Source: Hansfordia pulvinata (Eukaryota > Ascomycota > Sordariomycetes > Xylariales). Taken from it: DNA of 64,000 nucleotides. Position numbers and translations under genes: made by a program. Shown piece by piece: positions 28,261 through 41,346 of the stretch; the first letter of the stretch is position 1; each line of letters begins with the position of its first letter. Location of the stretch: assembly GCA_006538405.1 (NCBI GenBank), contig BJKQ01000017.1, positions 1-64,000 on the forward strand. The letters are read 5' to 3'. The notes beneath the pieces are model-generated. The model was not told the DNA's origin, made no database searches, and worked only from the letters and a program-made list of their open reading frames with translations.

Positions 28261-31200
28261 GCGTGTAGGAGGTTCCTTTGATGATGCGGGTCGGGCGTTT
28301 TGTCAGTGATTCAGCGGGTTTATGATGATGTTGAGGTTTCCCTGGGAGCCGCGAGCGGCATGACGTTGCCGCCCGCCTTGACGTTTTACGATGATACAGT
28401 GGGATGGAACTAGTGTTTGTGAGGACGGCTCACATGGGATCTTTGGTCAGCTGTCGCTTCAGGTGTCGGTATGGCCTCAAAATAGAAGAATAGACTCAAT
28501 AATGAATGTTGCCGACTAGATGCAGTCCCCTGGATGCTTGCACGTGACACACTCCTGGCCGTGATTCGTGCGTTGTGTCGAGGCGGAGCGGTGACTTGTG
28601 CGTGTTACCATTCAGTGGCCTGACCCTCGCAGATGTGCCCGCCTCCCGCCTCCCGCCTCCCGCCTCGCAGCCGTCCAACCGCTTCGGCGACCCTGAAACC
28701 TTAAGCCAACGTGCAGGACCAGCCAAAGCTTCCGACCGGTCGGGTCTCCCGGCGTGTTTCGAGGCCGGCGCGGGTCTTTCATTAGTCCTTTGCCTCCCAG
28801 CCCATGGACCCCTGTGGCCGTCCCCCTGACTCGGGGCGCACATGGGGGAAAAACAACCCTCCGCCGCCCCTCCCCCCCCTGGTCGCATGACGTTTTGTTC
28901 AGTGCCGGCCGAGAGACTTTGGCATGGCCCTGACTAGGTAGCCGGCCAGGCCGGGACGGGGCCCGCGGGCGAGATTGGATCTCGGGGGGTGACATCACGG
29001 TTGCGCGGGAATTTGAGGATGGGAAGATTTTTTTTTTTATATCTTTCTTTGGTTTCTTGCGCGCGCGCGCGTACGCGTGGGTGGGAAGCTAGCAAGAGTC
29101 ATGAGCGTGCATGTGCCTTTGCGCGGCGGCTTGCATGGGCCGCGCGGACGGGAGGGCGAACACAAGGCGAGGCGAGGCGAGGCGAGGCGGCGTCATTGTT
29201 GCCGTTGAGGCCGTCGCCGTCACAGTTTCAACGGTACGGCCGGGCGGGCACGTTTTCCGCGGCGAGTGGGTATGGCAACGCGGAAATGGGAGGTCAACCC
29301 GGGGCGCGATGCGGCGGCGGGCGAGGCCATTTGCCGATGCTGGGAGCCCCCGTGAAGCACGCATACCTACGAATACCTTATGTATCACTGGCAGCCGCAG
29401 TGTGCGAGGGGGGGGGTTGGCGACGCTTCGTCCTGTGCTTCAAACCGCACAGCTTGGACGTCGTCTGGCTGGCCAACCCCTGCCCGGTCATCATCCGTGC
29501 CCATGCCGCAGGTGGGGATGATGTGCCAACGACCCCCGCGACGTCGCGCCCCCCGGCCCAGATCTTGCCAGCTCGCTGCCCGGTGCAGCCCCGGCGAGCC
29601 GTTCGATGGATGGCCACCGGGTAAGGGGCAGGCATGGACAGCCAGCTTTCTACCATTCCAGGTATCAAATATCGCCCACATTGTCCGACGAGACAGGGCT
29701 CCCTCAAGGCTGCGGAGAGCAGGCGCATATTGTGAGCACTCGCAGTCCACCCCGCTTCTCTACGAGCTACTCGCGCACGTTACACGTTACACATGCTTTA
29801 GGTATCGAGGTGTCAACGCATACGTCCAGTAGCAGGCTCGCTGTGAAGGTTCTGCCGTCGCAAAACGCGCTGTCGTCAGCCTCACCCATGATGAGGTTGG
29901 GCTTTACCTTCATGCCGAGATTGGCTGGCGTCGACGTCTAGGGGAGTGTGTGGTTTTGGGTCGCGTTTGATCGGATATTGAGCGGGGCCAAGGATAGACA
30001 GGGGTACGACCGTGGCGGAAGAGGATGGGGCTACACATAGGTAGGATGCTGATGCGGTAAAGGGGCTGGGCCGAGAACCAGCCAGTAACGCCTCGTGGAG
30101 TATGCCGGAGTCGTGATTCCATTCGGAATGTTCTTCGAAATAGGTTCCGTGTTGCATGATTGGCGGAGGCGCCACCCCGAGCACCCGAGCGCCCAGTGAT
30201 GATGATATCACCTGCGTCTGGGCGATAACGCCCACGCCCAACCCGCCACGCAACTGATGATACAAGGCTTTGCGCAAGAACAAAAGCAGAGACAATGGAT
30301 TGCCAGCAGATGCATTCGCAAGCAGGACAGTCCAGCCGTTGAAGACAGGCGGGCGCGTAGCCCAAAGGCCCTGGCCGGGGTGGGTTTGAGGGAGCATGCC
30401 CCCCTTGCGGGTGTTCTCGTTCTCTATAGCCTCGCGAATGCGGTTGCAGGGCCTTGGTGATGTACGCAAAACAGGTCGTGGTGTTCCGCGAATGGGACGT
30501 GTACCGCCCGCAAATGGGACATGTTACGGATACCTGTGATGTCAATATGAGACCGCTGCATTCCAACATGGCCGCCCTGGAAGTGCCTGCACGTTGCCAG
30601 CACCCGAGGACGAAAGCGAGCCTGAGACACATGTTAACTTGGCCGCAAGAAGCTGCTGCCGGAAGAATGGCCAGGACGCGTAGCAGCCAGGAGCTGGAGG
30701 GTTGGTCGGCGGAGGTTTGGGTTTCCTTGATGCTTGTTTGACTGCCTGTCTTTGGCCTGTGCTACGTGTTCCAGTAGCTCTTGGGCATTTGACTGCGCAG
30801 CTGCAGCGAGCGTGAGGGAACGGGCTGGCCCTATTCGCTGTATTTCCATCCTATTGCTTGCGCTCTGCTTGTGCTTTGCTTTGGTTCGCTCTGCTGCCGC
30901 GCTGCTTGCTTGTGCTCTGCTGCTGCTGCTGCTGCTGCTGCGCTGCCGCCAACACCACTCCTTGGCCCATTGTCAGACTCTTCAGAGGCCTCGCTAGCTA
31001 AGCATGGAACCAAGGTGGGTCGAATCGAGATCTTGGAGGGGCGGGCGGCCCACGAGAACGAGGGTACTTGTACCGGTGCAAGAGGCGGAAGCAAGGCCTG
31101 CCGTGGACTGGGCTACGCCTTGCAGGCCTTCGTCGTCCAGCGGTAGCAGAAACGAGGATGAGGACGCAGAGAGGGCCAGCCGAGCACAGAGGCCATGTCG

Positions 31201-32357
31201 AGAAGGGCAGTGAGGTGGAGCGGACGGCGCTGTCGGAATCTCAATGGCCAAGTCGATCTGAGGATGGAAATCCAGTGCAAATCCCCGTGCCAGCCATGCT
31301 GGTGCCCCGTCGCCTGTGTGCGCCCCTGGTGCCCCTCAGCAAATCCCTGTCTGGTGGCGGGCTGCGAGCCTTGCCGCACCCTGCTCGAGTCGTCAATCAT
31401 GTGTGTGATGTAGGAGAAGGTCTGCAAGGTTGTGGCAAGAGTGGCAGTGAGGCCTTTGGAGAGCGACATCTATCCATGGATCGATGCTGGGAACCTAATT
31501 GACTTCCCGGTTGGTACCTGCTCGACAGGGCGCAGGCGACTGGTACCTACCGTACTTGCGGTTGACCCAAACGACACCCAAGCTCGGTGTACTCGCACCG
31601 TTCCCCGTGCAGCCCGTTACCTTGGGCACCCTAACCACCCGCCTGCAGTACCTAACCTACAGACCGAACCCCCCCCCAAGCAAGCACGCCCGCCCCCTAA
31701 TAAACCTGGGTGGTACCTACATGTACGCACGCGCACACACACACACACACACGCCCGCCTCCGCCCCGACTCAACCCGCCCCGGTTCGGCTCTCTTGCTT
31801 GCCTGCTCGACTCGACCGGCGCCGATCTGCTGCTCTACTCGCCCACCCCATCGTCCCTCCACAGCACACTGCCGGCCTCAAGTCGCCGCATCACCTTGCT
31901 ACCCGGCCACCCGCGACGTCCGTCCTCGAGCAGACAGCCCGCGCCCAACTGCTCACCTCCACGCTGCCAAGCCGGGCCTGGGCCCCTCCCTATCGTTATT
32001 TCGTCATAGCCGCCAGCATGCTGAGAAGATGATTGCTCCCGAGAACACTGCGCCCACCACCACCGCCATCACGACGCCTCCGCTTCGAGAGGCGCCGCTC
32101 TCGTTGTCCTGAGGCCTGCCAGTCCCCGCCTTTGAGCCCGCGACCGCGCCGGTGTCCCGCCTCGAGCCAACTCCCGCACCGCCGCGGCCCGCATCGTCTG
32201 CCCGCCTCGCCCGCATCGTCTGCCCGCCTCGCCCGCATCGTCTGCCCGCCTCGCCCGCATCGTCTGCCCGCCTCGCCCGCATCGTCTGCCCGCCTCGCCC
32301 GCCCGCCCTCACTGTGTCTCATGCCCTTACCTGCAGGCCGCCGCCCCCATCGCCATC
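28261..32357. other. Non-coding region between UGM and the histidine kinase
   Basis: About 4.1 kb. The left end should hold the UGM 3' UTR and terminator, and the right end the kinase promoter and leader. Open frames of 100-240 codons occur around 29,880-30,630, but they overlap one another in different frames and show no recognisable domain. A (GCGAG)n stretch lies near 29165, a (CTG)n stretch near 30921, and five 22-nt tandem repeats at 32190. Confidence 0.55.
32190..32299. repeat. 22-nt tandem repeat, 5 copies, just upstream of the histidine kinase start
   Basis: Five perfect or near-perfect copies with period 22. The GCATCG block starts at 32191, 32213, 32235, 32257 and 32279. The last copy ends about 60 nt before the kinase ATG, so the array lies in the leader or proximal promoter. 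Because 22 is not a multiple of three, it is unlikely to be coding. Confidence 0.95.
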
Positions 32358-35300
32358 ATGGACGGCACTGCCGAGGAGAACTGCGACCCGCCCAACCGCA
32401 TGTTCGAGCGCCTCCGTCAGCTGGCCGGCTATACCTGGGACGAGTCGCAGCGCCCCTTTCGATCCAGCTACGATAACTGGCACGTCTTCGGCACCCGCTT
32501 CGTCTCCTCCATCTCGCACACCGCGTCATCGTCCAGCACGACGACCCCGAGCGCCTCGCAGAACCTCTCGAGCCCGCCAAACGCCCCCAAGCTCTCCGGC
32601 TCGTCGTCTTCCGCCCGCCCCCAGCTGTCCGAGCCCGCCCATTCCAACAATACCGAGGCCGGCAGCGACCGCTCTGCCACCTCGCCGGCTCCCGCGCCCT
32701 CCAGCTCCGGCACCGACCTGTCTTCCTTTGTCGAGGAGCAGCGAGTCGTTGCCCGCATCTCGTACCACGTCCTGCGCGAGGAACGCGCTTTCCACATCTC
32801 CAAAAACCTCAACGCCCACGCGGACCCTGGCGCCGAGCACACCACCAAGCCCGTCGATCTCGTCCGTCTCAGCCCCCAGCCCGGCGACCGCGGCCCCATT
32901 GTCGTCGCCATCTACGTCTGCCTGGGCCCCAACCACATCTTCAACCTCGTCGACGTCGGCCCCGCCTTCTACTATGCCCGCAGGCTCGACGATGGCCGCT
33001 GGGTGGCCAACCGCCGCAGCGAATTCAACCTGGGGCCCCCGGCCAGTCTCATGCTGTTCCTCAACTTCGCGGTGGGGGCCACAAAGTGTCTCGAGATTCT
33101 GCATCATGGCAACGGCATTGTCCACGGCGAGATCCGCCCAGACGCCTTCCACTACCATGCCGCGTCCAACAAGGTCAAGCTCGTCTCCTTCGGCTCCGGG
33201 ATCCGATCGTTCGAGCAGGGCTTGACCAGCACCGGCTGGTCCATGCTGTCCAAGGAGATAGGCGCCAAGAATAAGCTGTTGTATATAAGCCCCGAGCAGA
33301 CCGGCCGCATGCCTGCCGAGCCCGACATCCGCACCGACATCTACTCCCTCGGCGTCGTGCTCTGGGTCCTCCTGACGCAGCAGCCCGTCTTCACCGGCCA
33401 CTCGCCCTCGACATTGTGCAGTGCGTCCTCGGCCGGCGCATCCCCATGGTGTCCAACTTCCGTTCCGACGTGCCCGACGTTCTGGGCCGCATCATCCAGA
33501 AATGCACCTCGAAGAGCATCTCCGAGCGCTACCACTCGGCTGGCGGTCTGCGGTATGACCTGCAGATGGTGCAGAAGTTCCTGACCGAGGGCGACAAGAC
33601 GGCTCTCCGCGAGTGGCAGGTTGGCTCCAAAGACGTGTCGTCGTTCTTCATGCTGCCCACGTCCATGATAGGGCGCGAGAAGGAGAGGAAGCTGCTCGTC
33701 AAGGTCGTGGAGCGTGTTTCGAGGGCGCATGCCGCCCGCAGCAACGTCGCGGCGGCCAAGCTCAACGACGCCTCCAACCTGTCAAGCGAGATTGCCGACG
33801 GCGCCGACGTTTCCAGCGAGGGTGCCAGCTCTGTCGAAGGGCACCGGCGCAGCGACTCCTTCGCCAACCAAGCCTCCGACCAGAGGCTGGTGCGCAGCAG
33901 CACCCAGCCCGCCGCCGACGCCCAGACCATGTCTAACGAGACCGTCTCGTCCAGCCACTCGGCCACTGCTGGCCCGGCTGCCACGCGACTGAACCGGTCG
34001 TGGGACCGCCACCAGTCCGTCTCGCACGATTCGAAGGCGCCCACCGACACCCTGAGCGAGCGCCAGACCACGCGCCACGGCACGACCGACAGCAGCTCCA
34101 TCAGCCTTTCGCGCCAGCTGGGATCGGCCAAGTTCAGGAGGAGAGGCCAGTGCGAGATCATCGCCGTCGAGGGTGTCGGCGGCCTGGGCAAGAGCTTCCT
34201 CGTGCAGCAGACCCTGGCGGATGCCCGGAGGAAAGGTTACTGTGCCACGTCCAAGTTTGACACGGCCCGGCGGACGGCCTTCGGGCCTTTGTTGAAACTC
34301 GTCTCGTCCCTGTTCAAGCAGGTCTGGGGTGAGCCCAACACAGAGACGCCGCTGCACGTGGCGCTGAAAGACTACGTCCGGCCTATGTGGCCCACGCTGT
34401 TCCCCCTGCTTGGTCTCCCCGAGTTCCTGCTGGGGCCTCAGGACGCCCCCTCGCTGCCAAAGTCGGCCACGTCCACGCCGGGCTCCAGCACCAGCGCTGG
34501 CCGCAGCGTCAAAGCCTTGCCCAAGCGCCGCGGCTCATCCCCAGAGAGCGTGCCCTCGGCCGCCCACAGCCAGCCGAAGAGCCCTCTGGCTGTAGGGTCT
34601 CGGCCGTCTTCGGACTTCCTGCAGGCCGGCGCGTCCACCAAGACGATCCGCCTGATGAACACCTTCCTCGACCTGTTGAGGATCTTCACCAACCATCATT
34701 TTATTTGCTTCTGTCTCGACGATCTACAGTTCGCCGACGAGGAGTCTAGAGAGCTCATCACCCAGGTCGTTGCGGCGAGGCTGAATATGCTCTTGATCAT
34801 AACGTACCGGCCTGATGAGCTGTCTCCCGATGAGGTCAAGAAGATATTGCAACCCGCCGACAATACCGGTACGTTCCCGTCGATGGCCCCCCGTTCCGTC
34901 TGTGCTCGCTGACATTTTTCTTCTCAGAGGGCGGCCAATCTGTCGCCCCGCGGGTCACACGAATGATCCTGTCCCCTCTAACCGAGGATGACATCATATC
35001 TTTCGTGTCTATTACGCTCCGCCGCCCACCCCAGGACATCGTACCCCTGGCATTGGTCATCCAGTCAAAGACAGGCGGGGTCCCGTTCTACATACGAGAG
35101 ATGCTGAATGCCTGCCACCGCAAGCGATGCATATGGTATGATCACCGCGAGAGCCACTGGGTCTACGACCTCGACAAGATGTTCGACCAATTCAAAGGGC
35201 AGTACGACTTCGAGGTCCTCGACAACGATTTCATCACCCGGAGACTGGCCGAGCTTCCCGATGCGGCGCGCGCCATCCTGGCTTGGGCCTCGCTCCTGGG

Positions 35301-38300
35301 CTCGTCCTTCTCGTTCGCCTTGATAAGCCAGCTCCTCCACGGGGAGTTTGCTTACACGTCGGACGACCCGGACGAGGCGGCCAACAAGTACATCTATGCC
35401 GCATACTCCAAGCAGGACAGGATAGGGGGTCTCCAGGCTGCGGTCAGCAGCTGCATCATCGTGCAGGAGGAGACGGACGACCGGTTCCGCTTCGCCCACG
35501 ACCGATACATCCAAGCAGCCTCGACGCTGCACGACACAGACTCTCGGCGGATGCACTTTGTCATTGCCCAGACGCTGCTGAAGCATCCCGGCGTCTTCTC
35601 GCCCGCCAGGGACAGCACGGCTTCCCACATCTGCCACGCGGCCGGCCTGATCAAGGCCCGGATCTTGCATCGCGAGCCTTTCAGGAAGCACCTGATGGAG
35701 AGAGCGCTGTATGCGGTGGAAAGCGGGGCTCGCGGCACGGCGTCCAACTACTACAGCCACGCCATGGGCCTGCTGCAGCCAGACGCGTGGACAGACGGCC
35801 AGGAGGACGCCTACTACGAGGAAACGCTGACCCTGCACCTCCGAGCAGCCGAGTGCCACATCTACATGGGCCGCCACGGCCAGGCGCAGGCCGTCCTCCA
35901 GGTGATTCTCAACTGTGCCAAGTCCTCCGAGGACAAAGCCTCTGCGTGGCTGCTGCAGTCGCGGACGCAGGCGCAGAACGGCGACGCCGAGGGGGCTGTC
36001 GAGACCCTGAAGCAGAGCCTCGTGCAGCTGGATGTCAAGTTCGACCCCGAGCCGACCTACGAGAAGTGCGACGAGCAGTTCATGAAGCTCGCCACGCAGA
36101 TCAGATCCATGGACCGGATGCGCATCCTGGACCCCGAGGGCGCCGCCGATCCCAACCGGGCAATTGTGGGCGCCATCATAGCCGAGACGTTGTCGTCGTC
36201 ATGGTGGAGCAGCTGTCTCGACTTTTACAACCTCTCCCTTGCGCTGATCAACCTGCACCTCGAAGAGGGGAGCTTCCCGCAGTCCGCCATGGGTTTCCTG
36301 CACGTCGCCATGATTGCTCTGTCCCGCTTCAACATGGTCGACTTCGCCACCGACCTGGGCAGCCAGTGCGTCGAGCTGCTCGGCCGCCTTCGAGACCCCT
36401 TTTCGGCCGCCCGAGGCTACATGGCCTACTCCAACTTCATCAGCCACGTCCATGTCCCCATGAGCGTGGTCGTCAACCAGATAGAGCACTCGGTTGAGTT
36501 CGCCGCCGCTGCAGGGGACCGCATCTCCATCATCCTGAGCTTCGGCCTGTCCACGCAGATGCGCTTCTTTGCCAGCGAGCACGTCGCCGATCTCGAGTCG
36601 TACTGCGAGTTCTGCTGCGAGGAGATCCCCAACTGGTACCAAGACACACGTGGCGGCATGTTCCTCATATCCACGCGGCAGGTGTGCCGAGCCCTCCAGG
36701 GCAAGACGCACACCCGCATCGCCAGGGAAGTCTTGTCCGACGACGTCCACAACTCGGCCAGCTACAAGCAGTTTCTCAACACCACCACCAAGAACGGCGG
36801 CAGGTCCATCCTCCTGTACGAGACGATGGAGATCATCCCTCTCTTCCTGTACGGGCACTATGACCAGGCGGTCGAGGTGGGCCGCCGGTGCCTGGACCGA
36901 CTGGGTCTGATCTGGTCGGCGCGCAACACGCGGGTGGCAATGGTTTTCCACGGCCTGGCCGTCGCCGGTCTGCTGCTCCGGAAGCTCAAGGACCCCCGCA
37001 ACAAGCCCTGTGACCTCCGCAACGAGGTGCAGGACACCATGGTGCAGCTTGAGGGCCTCAGCAAGAAGATCCAGGACTGGCAGGTTGTGTCGGACGTCAA
37101 CTACCTCTGCTGGTCCAAGTGGCTGGACGCTCAGATCGCCGAGCTCCGCGAGGACCACGGCAGCGCCATCCAGCAGTACGAGGAGGCCCTCGACCATGCC
37201 TCCGAGCACAGTTTCGTCTTTGAGGAGGCCCTCGGCAACTTCCTCATGGCCGGCTTCTTCATCCGGCAGTCGGCCAGACGGTCAGCCACCGCCGTGCTCA
37301 AGGAAGCGGTGGCGCTCTGGCGGCAGCTCGGAGCTACCGGGGTGGCCTCGGCCATAGAGGAGGAGCATGGCCTGCTGCTGCACGGGCTGCTGAGGAGCCA
37401 GAGAACCAACGAGGTGGGTGTGCAGACCGACTTCGCCGGGGACTCCGCCTCGGTTACGTACACGGCGGACAACGACGAGGCCCCGCAGTCTGTGCAGCCC
37501 ATGACGTCCGAGACCAAGGCCAGCCGGACCGCTGCGTGGCGAGGGGCGATGCCGACCCAGACCGAAGCCGGAGCCGGCCTTCCGGCGCTGGACATGATCG
37601 ATCTCCATGCCATTCTCGTCTCCTCGCAGGTCATCTCGTCGGTCTTGCAGGTCGACGTCCTCCTCAAGACCATGTGCAACGTCATCCTCCAGACCTGCGC
37701 CACCTCGGCTACGCAGGCCGCCATCATCGTCCACGACGAGGAGGAGAGCAACAGCGAGAGCTGGTGCATCGCTGCCAGCGGAAACCCCGAGAGGGGCGCG
37801 ACGGCGCACATGCCCCGCGCGCTCTGACGGGCACATCTCAGGTTGCCGAGAACGTCGTGCTGTACTGTGCCCGCTTCCGCGAGGCCGTCTTCCTGTCCGA
37901 CCTGCTCGGCGACGAGAGGTTCGGCAACGTCAACGACACCTGGCTGCAGAACAACCCCCACAGCAAGGCCGTCATCGCCATCCCCATCTGCCACGGGCAG
38001 AAGCCGCTGCTGGGGGTCCTGTATCTCGAGGGCGACCCGGGCTCCTTCACTGACCGCAACGTGACCGTGCTGCAGCTTCTCGTCAACCAGATCGGTATCA
38101 GCTACTCGAACGCCCTCGCCATGAAGGGCCTCGAGAAGGTGTCGGAGCAGAACAACTCCATGGTGGAGATGCAGAAGCACGCAGTCGCGCAGGCGCGGGA
38201 GGCCGAGACCAAGGCCAAGCACGCGGAGGCCGAGGCGAACCGCAACGTCAAGATAGCCGAGGAGGCTGCCAAGGCCAAGAGCATTTTCCTGGCCAACGTC

Positions 38301-40273
38301 TCGCACGAGCTGCGCACTCCTCTGAACGGCGTCATCGGCAACTCGGAGCTTCTGAGAGACAGCAACATGAACAAGGAGCAGCAGGAGATGGCCGAGTCCA
38401 TCCGCGTGTCCGCCGACCTGCTCCTGACCGTCATCAACGACATTCTCGACTTCTCCAAGATGGAGGCGGACAAGATGAAGCTGTACGTCATCGCCTTCAA
38501 CCCCGAGGAGATGGTGCGCGAGGTCGTCCGCGCCGTGTCCTACAGCAACCGGGAGAAGACATCCAAGAAGAACGTCAAGATTGTGCAGGACATCAACCTG
38601 CCGCCCATGCTGATCTACGGCGACCCGATCCGCCTGCACCAAGTCCTGGGCAACCTCATCGGAAACAGCCTCAAGTTCACCGAGGACGGCTCCATCACAA
38701 TCGGCGCGAGGCTCGACTCGAACCGCCCCGAGCAGGCGACCCTCACCTTCTGGGTCAAGGATACCGGCATTGGGATTCCTCCCGAGCAGCTGGCCAAGCT
38801 GTTCAGGCCCTTCAGCCAGGCCGACGCCAGCACCGCGCGCAAGTACGGCGGCAGTGGCCTCGGGCTGAGCATCTGCAAGTCCTTGATCGAGACGATGATG
38901 AAGGGCAAGATCGAGCTGGAGAGCGAGGAGGGCGTCGGCACCACCGCCTGGTTCACCGTCACCTTCGACAAGGCCAAGCCGGACGTTTCGGCCGGGGATG
39001 CCCAGTCGCAGCAGGCACAGCCGCCCGCTCAGATGCAGCAGACGTCCAACAGGATACGCGACAACGCAACGGACGGCGCAGAGTCCTTCATGGACGTGAC
39101 GGGCCTCCCCAAGGACCAGGTGCGCCTGTGCATAGCCGAGGACAACCTGATCAACCAGAGGATCGCAATCAACTTTGCCAAGAAGCTGGGGTACAAGCAC
39201 GTGGACGCCTACGAGAACGGGCTGAAGGCCGTCGAGGGCCTGCGCGAGAAGGCGCTGGAGGGCCAGCCGTACCACATCGTCTTGATGGACGTGCAGATGC
39301 CGGTGCTGGACGGGTACGAGGCGACCAAGCTCCTGCGCAGGGACGAGATTGACGACGTGCGCAAGGTGCTCGTCATTGCCATGACGGCGTCAGCCATCCA
39401 GGGCGACCGCGAGAAATGCCTCGCGGCAGGGATGAACGACTATCTTGCCAAGCCCGTCAAGGCTGATCTGCTCAAGCGCAAGCTCGACATGTACACCAAC
39501 GGGCAGGTCAAGGACCCCAACGACCATGATTCGTCCGAGTCGCCGATTCCAGACCCCAGCACCACAGCCTCTTCCGACAGGGGGCCGACGGGGCCGATGG
39601 GACCAGCTTGACCAAGTCGCGATCCAGGCCCGCCGAGATTTCGACCGCATCCCCAGAGGCACATGTTGACGGCGACGTCAAGTCGCCCACCTTCCTTGCT
39701 TCGCCTACAGACAACCCAGGCCCTTTCCAGCCTCCTGGCGACCCGCGTCCTGCGGAACCTTGCGAGCCTCAGCCACCACCAGCACCGACTTCGAACCCGG
39801 AAGTCGCTGATTCGTGCTCGTCGCCAAATGCGTCGTCCGTCCAGACAAGGCCGTCGGAGGAGCCACAGGCACAGTCATCGACAGGTCGTGCCTCGACAGA
39901 CACGCGATCCTCCGGCCGGGCGTCGTTGGCTGACAGCGTGAGCTCCACAACACCTCTGACGGGGCAGACACCACCGCCTGCGAAACGCCAGGCGAAGAAG
40001 CTGACCAAGAGTCGAAACAGCAGTGAGATCGGGCTTCCGCTGCTTGGGTCGCTGATGGGCGGCGGCAGTAACGGCACCGGCGAGAAAGACAAAGACAAGG
40101 AGAAGAAGGACAAGGTGGACAGGAGGCCGTCGGTGCTGCGGAAGAAGAGCTTGCGAAATGCTGCGGCCAGCGCCTCAAGTCAGGACGTCGACAGTGTCGG
40201 CGGCGGGGCCTCGGGGCCACGCGGCTCGACGCTTGACGGCCAGAACAAACTCGACGGTGACGCTCAAGCATGA
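32358..40273 (+). CDS. Group X hybrid histidine kinase (pseudokinase-AAA-GAF-HisKA-HATPase-REC), with apparent frameshifts
   Basis: Very large sensor kinase of the Candida Chk1 / fission-yeast Mak2-Mak3 type, which feeds a His-Asp phosphorelay for stress and virulence signalling. Order (approximate residues): Ser/Thr-kinase-like domain (150-420) with VHGEIRPDAF in place of HRD and no DFG, so probably a pseudokinase; P-loop ATPase with Walker A GVGGLGKS (~605) and Walker B ICFCLDDLQFAD (~785); long helical repeat region (~1000-1700); GAF (~1730-1900); HisKA with phospho-His in SHELRTPLNG (~1964); HATPase with NSLKFT, DTGIGIP and GGSGLGLS; receiver with MDVQMP (Asp ~2292) and a KP lysine. One 59-nt intron (34869-34927). 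The frame must gain one base near 33405-33407 and near 37813-37822, both where family alignment continues across. A third, less certain gain at 39605-39609 adds a 220-residue basic, Ser/Thr-rich tail ending at 40273; otherwise the protein stops at 39611. The product would be about 2,400 or 2,620 residues. Confidence 0.92.
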
Positions 40274-41346
40274 TGGCGTCTTCATCGTTCAACTTTCTCC
40301 TATTCATGCATTGTTCCGGCGAACGGGCGAGCGGCAGGGCCAGAAGTGCATCGGGAAAACGGGGCGGGTAGTGTTTGCTTTGATTGTATGGGCACATGGA
40401 TGCTGCGTGTTTGGAATTCTTGTGGCGCGGCGTTCTTTGTGGGATTGTTTACTACTGTGGTCGTGCTGGGTCGGGTCCTGCAGAGGCCTCGTCGAGCACG
40501 ATGCCCGGTTGCACGACAGGCAAGGCGTTCAGCTGGAATTCATAGCACATCGTTACCTAGACCGGGGCTTTCCATCCGTGGCCCGTCGTGTCTTTACGTC
40601 TGGTTCTACCTGTGGTATTACGAGAGGCCACGAAACCGCCGTATAATTAAGCGGTAGCCATAGAAGGAATTGAATATCCAAATGCCGATCACGTCCTGCC
40701 AGGGTTTGTCGTTGTGATTGTTCCAGTAGAACTTGATTGTCCACGCGTTGTCTCCCGAGCCGAACCTACACTGCTCAACAAGCGCAACAGCCAATGGCGC
40801 AAGGCGTATAGGTGAGTTGACGGGCCACTGTCCTTTTTGAGACCGACCGGCCGCCTCTGATATACGTATTTACCGCCAGCTTCATGTCACGCAGCATATG
40901 ACCGGCGCAATGGGCCCCGAAGATACCCAGACGACCACTTGCAGATCCGGATGACATGTCACACGGGCGGCAAGACCGAGAAGTTCGGTTCATTTGTCAA
41001 ATGGTTCTTTTTTTTACTCATTCCGATGCTTCCATAGCAAGCGCAAACACCCTTGGGGCTCCTAAATGCCGATGTGATTTGTGTTGATGCCGTAAAAAAC
41101 ATCCCCAAATGAAGACCGTTGATGAACACCTCTCCCCCAAAAAGAGACCGAAATCACACGCGCATTTGTTTGAGGGGGAAGGGCGACGGGACGTCGCTGG
41201 TAGAGAGGGCGGGGGGGGGGGGGGGGGGGGGGGGGAAGGTGGTGCTTGTTTTTCGCTTAGAATCCTGTTGAGTAGTAGGTGGTTAGCAATTGGGTGCAAC
41301 AAGGGCAGCGGGCGCAGAAGCCGCCAGAGGAAAGGGGAAGGGGGCA
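40274..41346. other. Convergent intergenic region
   Basis: About 1.1 kb between the 3' ends of the kinase (+) and RPL27 (-), so it should hold both terminators. No gene is seen. The right part contains a 25-base poly-G tract. Confidence 0.7.
41211..41235. repeat. Poly-G tract, 25 bases
   Basis: A run of 25 G residues (poly-C on the RPL27 sense strand), about 110 nt beyond the RPL27 stop codon and so in or near its 3' UTR. Confidence 0.92.

Noticed and set aside
29882..30632. Two overlapping minus-strand frames of 195 and 240 codons
   Set aside because: They overlap in different frames, match no family I know, and lack a plausible gene structure. Could be revisited with transcript data.
37131..39275. 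A 714-codon open frame antisense to the histidine kinase
   Set aside because: It is the complement of a strongly biased coding region (codons ending in G/C remove antisense stops). The sense strand carries unmistakable HisKA, HATPase and receiver motifs.
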